64,000 nt of DNA from Sphingomonas_D zeicaulis (GTDB lineage: Bacteria; Pseudomonadota; Alphaproteobacteria; Sphingomonadales; Sphingomonadaceae): the NCBI RefSeq assembly GCF_050433225.1, contig NZ_JBNPXQ010000008.1:281792-345791 (forward strand). Reading direction: 5' to 3'. This document shows, one piece after another, positions 60,154 through 64,000 of this stretch. Numbering within the stretch: the first letter of the stretch is position 1; every line of letters begins with the position of its first letter. The notes beneath the pieces were generated by a model. That model searched no databases. It worked only from the letters and a program-made list of their open reading frames with translations, and was not told the origin of the DNA. The position numbers were made by a program, and so were the translations under genes.

Positions 60154-62530
60154 ATGACCGAGCGACTGAAAAGGCCCCTGCTGCTGGTCGCGGCAACACT
60201 TTTGGCGGCATTTGTCTTCTGGGTCGACAGCATCGCCGAGTATGATTTTGCGATCTCCATCCTGTATCTGGCGGTGCTGGTCCTCGTCTCCGCCGCGGTC
60301 GGCGGCAAGGCGGTTGCGCGTGCCGCGCAGTTTTTGCGTGCTGCTCACGATCCTTGCATGGATGCTTGTTCACCTCGACCAGCCCTCGCCCGCGAGCGCG
60401 CTACGCTGCCTGTTCGCCTGCATCGCGATCGGCGTTACCGCGGCGCTGCTGGTCAGTCGCAAACGGCTGGAGGAAATGAAGAAGGATCTCGAACGCAGCC
60501 GATCCGAGGTCGAGCTCTTCGCCAACTCGGTACCTTTCGTCCTGTGGCGATCCAATCCGCGCGGCGAGATCGAGTATCTCAACCAGAGCTGGACGACGGT
60601 GACCGGGCTCGATCGCTGGTCGGTGCTGGAGGGGCAGCGTTACAACGACGTGGTCCATCCCGACGATGTTCCGATCCTCTACGAAACTGTCTCGCAGGCG
60701 GTGGCGACCCGCACCGTCACCGATCTCAAGGTGCGGGTGCGGCAGGCGGATGGCGCCTATCGCTGGATGCAGATCTATGACCAGCCCGCCTTTTCCCCGC
60801 TGACCGGGCAGGTGGAGCGCTTCGGTGGCCTTTCGGACGTGCATGACGAAATTGTCGCGAAGGAAGAGTTGCAGAAGCTGCGGGTGGAGCTCGAGGAAAA
60901 CCGGCGGGAGTTGATCAACTTCACCAATTCGGTGCCGCAGATCCTGTTCCGGGCGAACCGCAAGGCGCAGGTCGATTTTTACAATGAGCGTTTCACGCAG
61001 GTGACCGGCCGGGATCTTAACGCCGTGATCGCGGCGCAGGACTGGATCGAGGATTTCCATCCGGACGATCGCGCAGCCTATCTCGCCAATCTGGAGAAAT
61101 CCTTTGCTGCTGGTGACGAACTGCGCGACACGTTTCGCCTGCGCCATGCCGACGGCAGCTATCGCTGGATGTCGATCGTCGGCCGGCCGGTGCGGATGGC
61201 TGAGGATTCCAAAGAGATCCGCTATTATGGGGGCGTTTCAGACATTCATGCGGAGGTGCTCGCGCACCAAAAGGTGCGAGAGCTGAACGAGACGCTGGAG
61301 CAGCGCGTCGCGGAGCGAACCTCCGAACTGCTGCGCACCGAGCGCCGCTATGCCGGGCTGTTCGACGTCAGCAACATGACCTTCGCGGAAATGGATTTCA
61401 GCGCGGCCGAGCGGATCCTCGACGAGATCAAGGCCGGCGGCGTGACCGACCTGCGCACCTATATGACCGAGCATCCGGAGGAATTGGCGCGGGTGCTGGG
61501 CGCGATCCGGACGACGCGGGTCAACGGGGCGCTGGCGCGGCTCATGGGCTATGACAGCGTTGCCGAACTCACCGCCAACCCGCCGGCGCAGAACGCGGAG
61601 GATGGGCCCGAGGTGCTCCTGCGGCAGCTCGAAATGTATTATCACGGCACTGATTATATCGATGGACGGACCGTGCTCACGGGGAAAGGCGATCGGCGCA
61701 TTCCGGTCTATTTCACCGTGATCCGGCTGCCGGAGGGGCTGTATCTGTCCAGCCATGTCGATCTTTCGGAGCAGGAGCGCATCGAGGGACTGCGGCAGGC
61801 GGCACAGGCCGAACTCGCTCGCTCGAACCGGATTGCGACGGTGGGCGCCTTCTCCGCGTCGATCGCGCATGAACTGAACCAGCCGATCGCCTCCATGCTG
61901 ATGGACGCGCAGACCGGTCTGCGCCACGCCGGGCGTGAACAGCCTGACATGGAGGCGATCGGCCGCATCCTCCGGCGCATCGAGAAGACCGCGCAGCGTG
62001 TTGTCGGCATCGTCGAACGAACCCGGGAGAACATCGTCTCCGGGCGACGCGCGGTGCAGGAAATCGATCTGTGCCGCCTCGCCGCCGACACGCGCGACCT
62101 GCTGGACCATGATCTCAAGCGGGCAAATGTCGACTTGGAGATTGACTGCGTAGCCGAGATGCCGATGGTCAGCGGCGATCCCGTCGAACTGCAGCAGGTG
62201 TTCGTGAACCTGGTCAACAACGCCGTCGATGCGATGCGCGACCAGTCGGCACCTGGCCGCGTCACGATCGACATCGCCGTGGAGGCGGGGGCGGTGCGGG
62301 TCCGCGTCGCGGATACCGGGCCAGGGGTTCCCGAAGCGCATATCGAGAAGCTGTTCGAACCCTTCTTCACGACCAAGTCGACCGGTATCGGCATGGGGCT
62401 GCAGATCTGCCGCACGGCGGTAGAAAGGATGGGCGGCAGATTGTCCGTCACCAATCAGCCGGGCGGCGGTGCCTGCTTCGCGTTCGATCTTCCGCTGGCG
62501 GATGAAGTGGCCGGGCAAGCGCAGGGCTGA
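60154..62530 (+). CDS. PAS-domain sensor histidine kinase, apparent one-base frameshift
   Basis: The kinase is split between two frames. The first runs from ATG 60154 (two membrane helices: LLLVAATLLAAFVFWVD and ISILYLAVLVLVSAAVGG) and leaves frame at a T5 run (60331-60335). Removing one T joins RAAQF to CVLLTILAWMLVHL and the second frame (open from 60212 to 62530). That frame holds two PAS domains (FANSVPFVLWRSNP..; FTNSVPQILFRANR..), a third PAS-like region, HisKA with AHELNQPIASML, and HATPase (NLVNNAVDAM; DTGPGVPEAHIEKLFEPFFTTK; GMGLQI). It may be a pseudogene, a base error, or a slippage site. Confidence 0.8.
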
Positions 62531-62872
62531 CGCCTGTGGCTGCTCCGGAGCAAAAGAGAGACTGTTTTACCGTCACGACCAGCGCTTGGCGGGCCGCGTC
62601 TGCGTCGGACCGTGGCGCAGCGGATGCGGTCCCGGTGGCGGCGATGCGCAGGGAGGATGGGTTACCGGCGCACGTCTCGCCGCCCGACCTATCCGAGGCC
62701 GCGGACAGACTGGAAGCGACCTGTAACCTTTGTCGCTTTTGCGCATTTCCTTCGCGCCGCGGGAATGAGATTGGGATCTGGAGATATTCATGCCAAGCAC
62801 ATGGCTCAGGGGCAGTCGCCCTGACGACATCGCGTTGCTCAACGCGGATCATCGCACAGCCAAGGGCCGATC
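62531..62872. other. 342-bp region between histidine kinase and transglutaminase gene
   Basis: I see no convincing gene. A frame from 62536 runs into the next gene but has mixed codon character. GTAACC occurs at 62725 but is not followed at 16 bp by CGAA, so it is not a SigF-type promoter. No known RNA or repeat. Confidence 0.5.
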
Positions 62873-63649
62873 ATGAGCTTAAGCATCCAGGTGCAACTCG
62901 ATTACTGGTTCGCAGAGGTTTGCGATATCCTGCTGCAGATCGAAGCCGCGGCGATCCCCGAGCAGGTAATCGAAACCGCCAGTATCGAGCTCACTCCGAC
63001 CGAGCATTTCGCGCGTGTGCCCGCGCAAGACGCGATCGGCGAGCGGATCTGGCTGCGGCACCAGGGGCAGCTGCTGGTCGATTATAGGGCGACCGTCTCA
63101 ATCACCCGTCTGCTGGACGATTGCTGCGCGCTCGATGCCGTCCCGCCGCATCTCCTTCCGGGAGAAACCGTCCAGTATCTCTGGCCGTCGCGCTATTGCC
63201 CATCCGATCGGTTCCAGCCGTTCATCGACGCCGAGTTCGGGGGGCTCGAGGGTGGCGCCAGGGTGATCGCCATGCGTGATTGGATCGCCCGGCATTTCTC
63301 CTATGTGCCGGGCGCGAGCGATGCTGAAACCACCGCGCTCGACACGTTCGTCAAGCGACAGGGCATCTGCCGTGATTATGCGCATGTCATGATCACCCTG
63401 GCGCGCGCGGCGGGTATCCCCGCGCGGATCGCCAGCGTCTACGCGCTCGGCGTAGAGCCGCCGGACTTTCATGCCGTCGCCGAGGTGTTCTTGGGTGGCG
63501 CATGGCACCTTGTCGATGCGACCGGCATGGCCAAGGAGGGTCAGATGGCCAAGATCGGCATCGGGCGCGACGCCGCGGATGTCGCCTTCCTCACCGCGTT
63601 CGGCACCGCGACGATGAACAGCCAGCGTGTGAGCGTTGTCCTTGGCTAG
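62873..63649 (+). CDS. Transglutaminase-like cysteine protease-fold protein
   Basis: A 258-residue protein with the transglutaminase-like core: Cys in RQGICRDYAHVMITLARAAGIPARIAS, His in PPDFHAVAEVFLGGAWHLVDATG, with the Asp in that same stretch. The N-terminal half (SIQVQLDYWFAEVCDILLQIE; HFARVPAQ) is the usual bacterial transglut-N-like domain. No signal peptide. Substrate is not known; it may be a peptidase or amidase. Confidence 0.88.
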   Translation: MSLSIQVQLDYWFAEVCDILLQIEAAAIPEQVIETASIELTPTEHFARVPAQDAIGERIWLRHQGQLLVDYRATVSITRLLDDCCALDAVPPHLLPGETVQYLWPSRYCPSDRFQPFIDAEFGGLEGGARVIAMRDWIARHFSYVPGASDAETTALDTFVKRQGICRDYAHVMITLARAAGIPARIASVYALGVEPPDFHAVAEVFLGGAWHLVDATGMAKEGQMAKIGIGRDAADVAFLTAFGTATMNSQRVSVVLG

Positions 63650-63925
63650 GGAGTGAGCGCCTGGCCTAGCTCAGCGGCACGACGCCACCCGGAAGATGGC
63701 TAGCGGCAACACCCGTGAGATTGTGGAGCTGAACGACCGCGAGTTCAATCTGATCGACCTCGACGTGTTTGCGGCGATCGACGCCAGCGTCGCGCGATCG
63801 CCGCGCTCGGTGATCGGCGGGGCCAGTTTGCGGTTGACCATGTTGGCAATAATCGAGCTTGCCGGGATGCGGACCTTCGTCGCCGTCGCGACCGAAGGGC
63901 CTTCACCACCGCGCCGGTTCCCGGA
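63650..63925. other. 276-bp region between transglutaminase gene and etfA
   Basis: No gene assigned. A plus-strand frame from ATG 63698 begins MASGNTREIVELNDREFNLI and stays open to the window edge; its first 60 residues look protein-like, but later codons are antisense to etfA. It may be a gene fragment. Confidence 0.4.
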
Positions 63926-64000
63926 TCAGAGCTTGGAGGTCAGTTCGGGCACGACCTTGAAGAGGTCACCGACGAGGCCGATGTCGGCGACCTGGAAGAT
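63926..64000 (-). CDS. etfA: Electron transfer flavoprotein alpha subunit, C-terminal end only
   Basis: Only the last 24 codons and the stop are in the window. They read IFQVADIGLVGDLFKVVPEL then TSKL, the strongly conserved C-terminus of EtfA, which binds FAD and passes electrons from acyl-CoA dehydrogenases to ETF-ubiquinone oxidoreductase. The rest, and probably etfB, lie beyond the right edge. Confidence 0.85.
   Translation of the reverse strand: MFQVADIGLVGDLFKVVPELTSKL

Noticed and set aside
61238..62518. 426-residue minus-strand open frame over the histidine kinase
   Set aside because: Composition is low-complexity Arg/His/Gly-type and the plus strand carries HisKA and HATPase motifs.
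62725..62750. GTAACC as a fourth SigF-type promoter
   Set aside because: At 16 bp the sequence is ATTT, not CGAA or CGTA, so the -10 element is missing.
62536..63087. 183-residue plus-strand frame with a CNLCRFC motif
   Set aside because: It overlaps the transglutaminase gene in another frame, lacks a ribosome site, and the Cys motif has no supporting context.
63661..63690. tRNA-like string CTAGCTCAGCGGCAC
   Set aside because: It resembles a tRNA D-arm start, but no anticodon arm, T-arm or acceptor complement follows.

Overview
The window looks like chromosomal DNA of a sphingomonad (Alphaproteobacteria, Sphingomonas or a close relative). The basis is inference from content: high G+C, a crtY-crtI-crtB carotenoid cluster, TonB-dependent uptake, plant-polysaccharide hydrolases, serralysin-type RTX proteins, and an intergenic inverted repeat of the CGTCCCGAGCGCAGTCGAGG type that I recall from sphingomonads. 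I saw no rRNA, tRNA, insertion sequence, prophage or CRISPR array.

Layout. 1-4.2 kb: an EmrA/EmrB/TolC-type drug efflux set (adaptor divergent from pump and outer-membrane factor) with a TetR regulator and a 32-bp palindrome in the divergent gap. 4.2-9.2 kb: a DUF1624-type membrane protein, a TonB siderophore receptor and two alpha/beta hydrolases. 9.3-14.5 kb: a coupled GH28-GH115 pair for pectin and glucuronoxylan side chains, with a divergent GntR/FadR regulator. 14.5-18.2 kb: a cytochrome b561/SrpA catalase-like pair, an HxlR regulator, a RibD-like reductase and a GST. 18.2-26 kb: an RTX protein, class I fumarase, a DUF5694 protein, a GT61 glycosyltransferase and a GH39 hydrolase. 26-33.2 kb: a lemA-TPM-TPM-NUDIX operon, mscL, polyprenyl diphosphate synthase, chorismate mutase, dihydroorotase and ygfZ. 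33.4-40.5 kb: the carotenoid cluster (sterol-desaturase-type hydroxylase, crtY, crtI, crtB) with a LOG gene and a macro-domain gene embedded by overlapping start and stop codons. 40.5-47.2 kb: a DUF2490 protein, a possible hemerythrin-like protein behind a perfect FNR/FixK-type box, a GMC oxidoreductase and a second, 1030-residue RTX protein.

47.2-51.4 kb is the most notable region: a complete bufferin (MNIO-modified metallophore RiPP) locus. bufA1-doxX runs divergently from an ECF sigma factor, its NrsF anti-sigma factor, bufA2, bufB (DUF692) and bufC (DUF2063). Three copies of a GTAACC-N16-CG(A/T)A promoter precede bufA1, the sigma gene and bufA2, so the sigma factor probably controls itself and both precursors. 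Each precursor gene is followed by a GC-rich hairpin before its partner gene. The bufA1 leader folds into two directly abutting perfect hairpins.

51.4-64 kb: a LuxR-type regulator with a degenerate receiver, an S10 peptidase, a second GH28, an MBL hydrolase, an SDR/TetR pair, a GT1-type glycosyltransferase, a PAS histidine kinase broken by a one-base frameshift in a T5 run, a transglutaminase-like protein, and the 3' end of etfA at the right edge.
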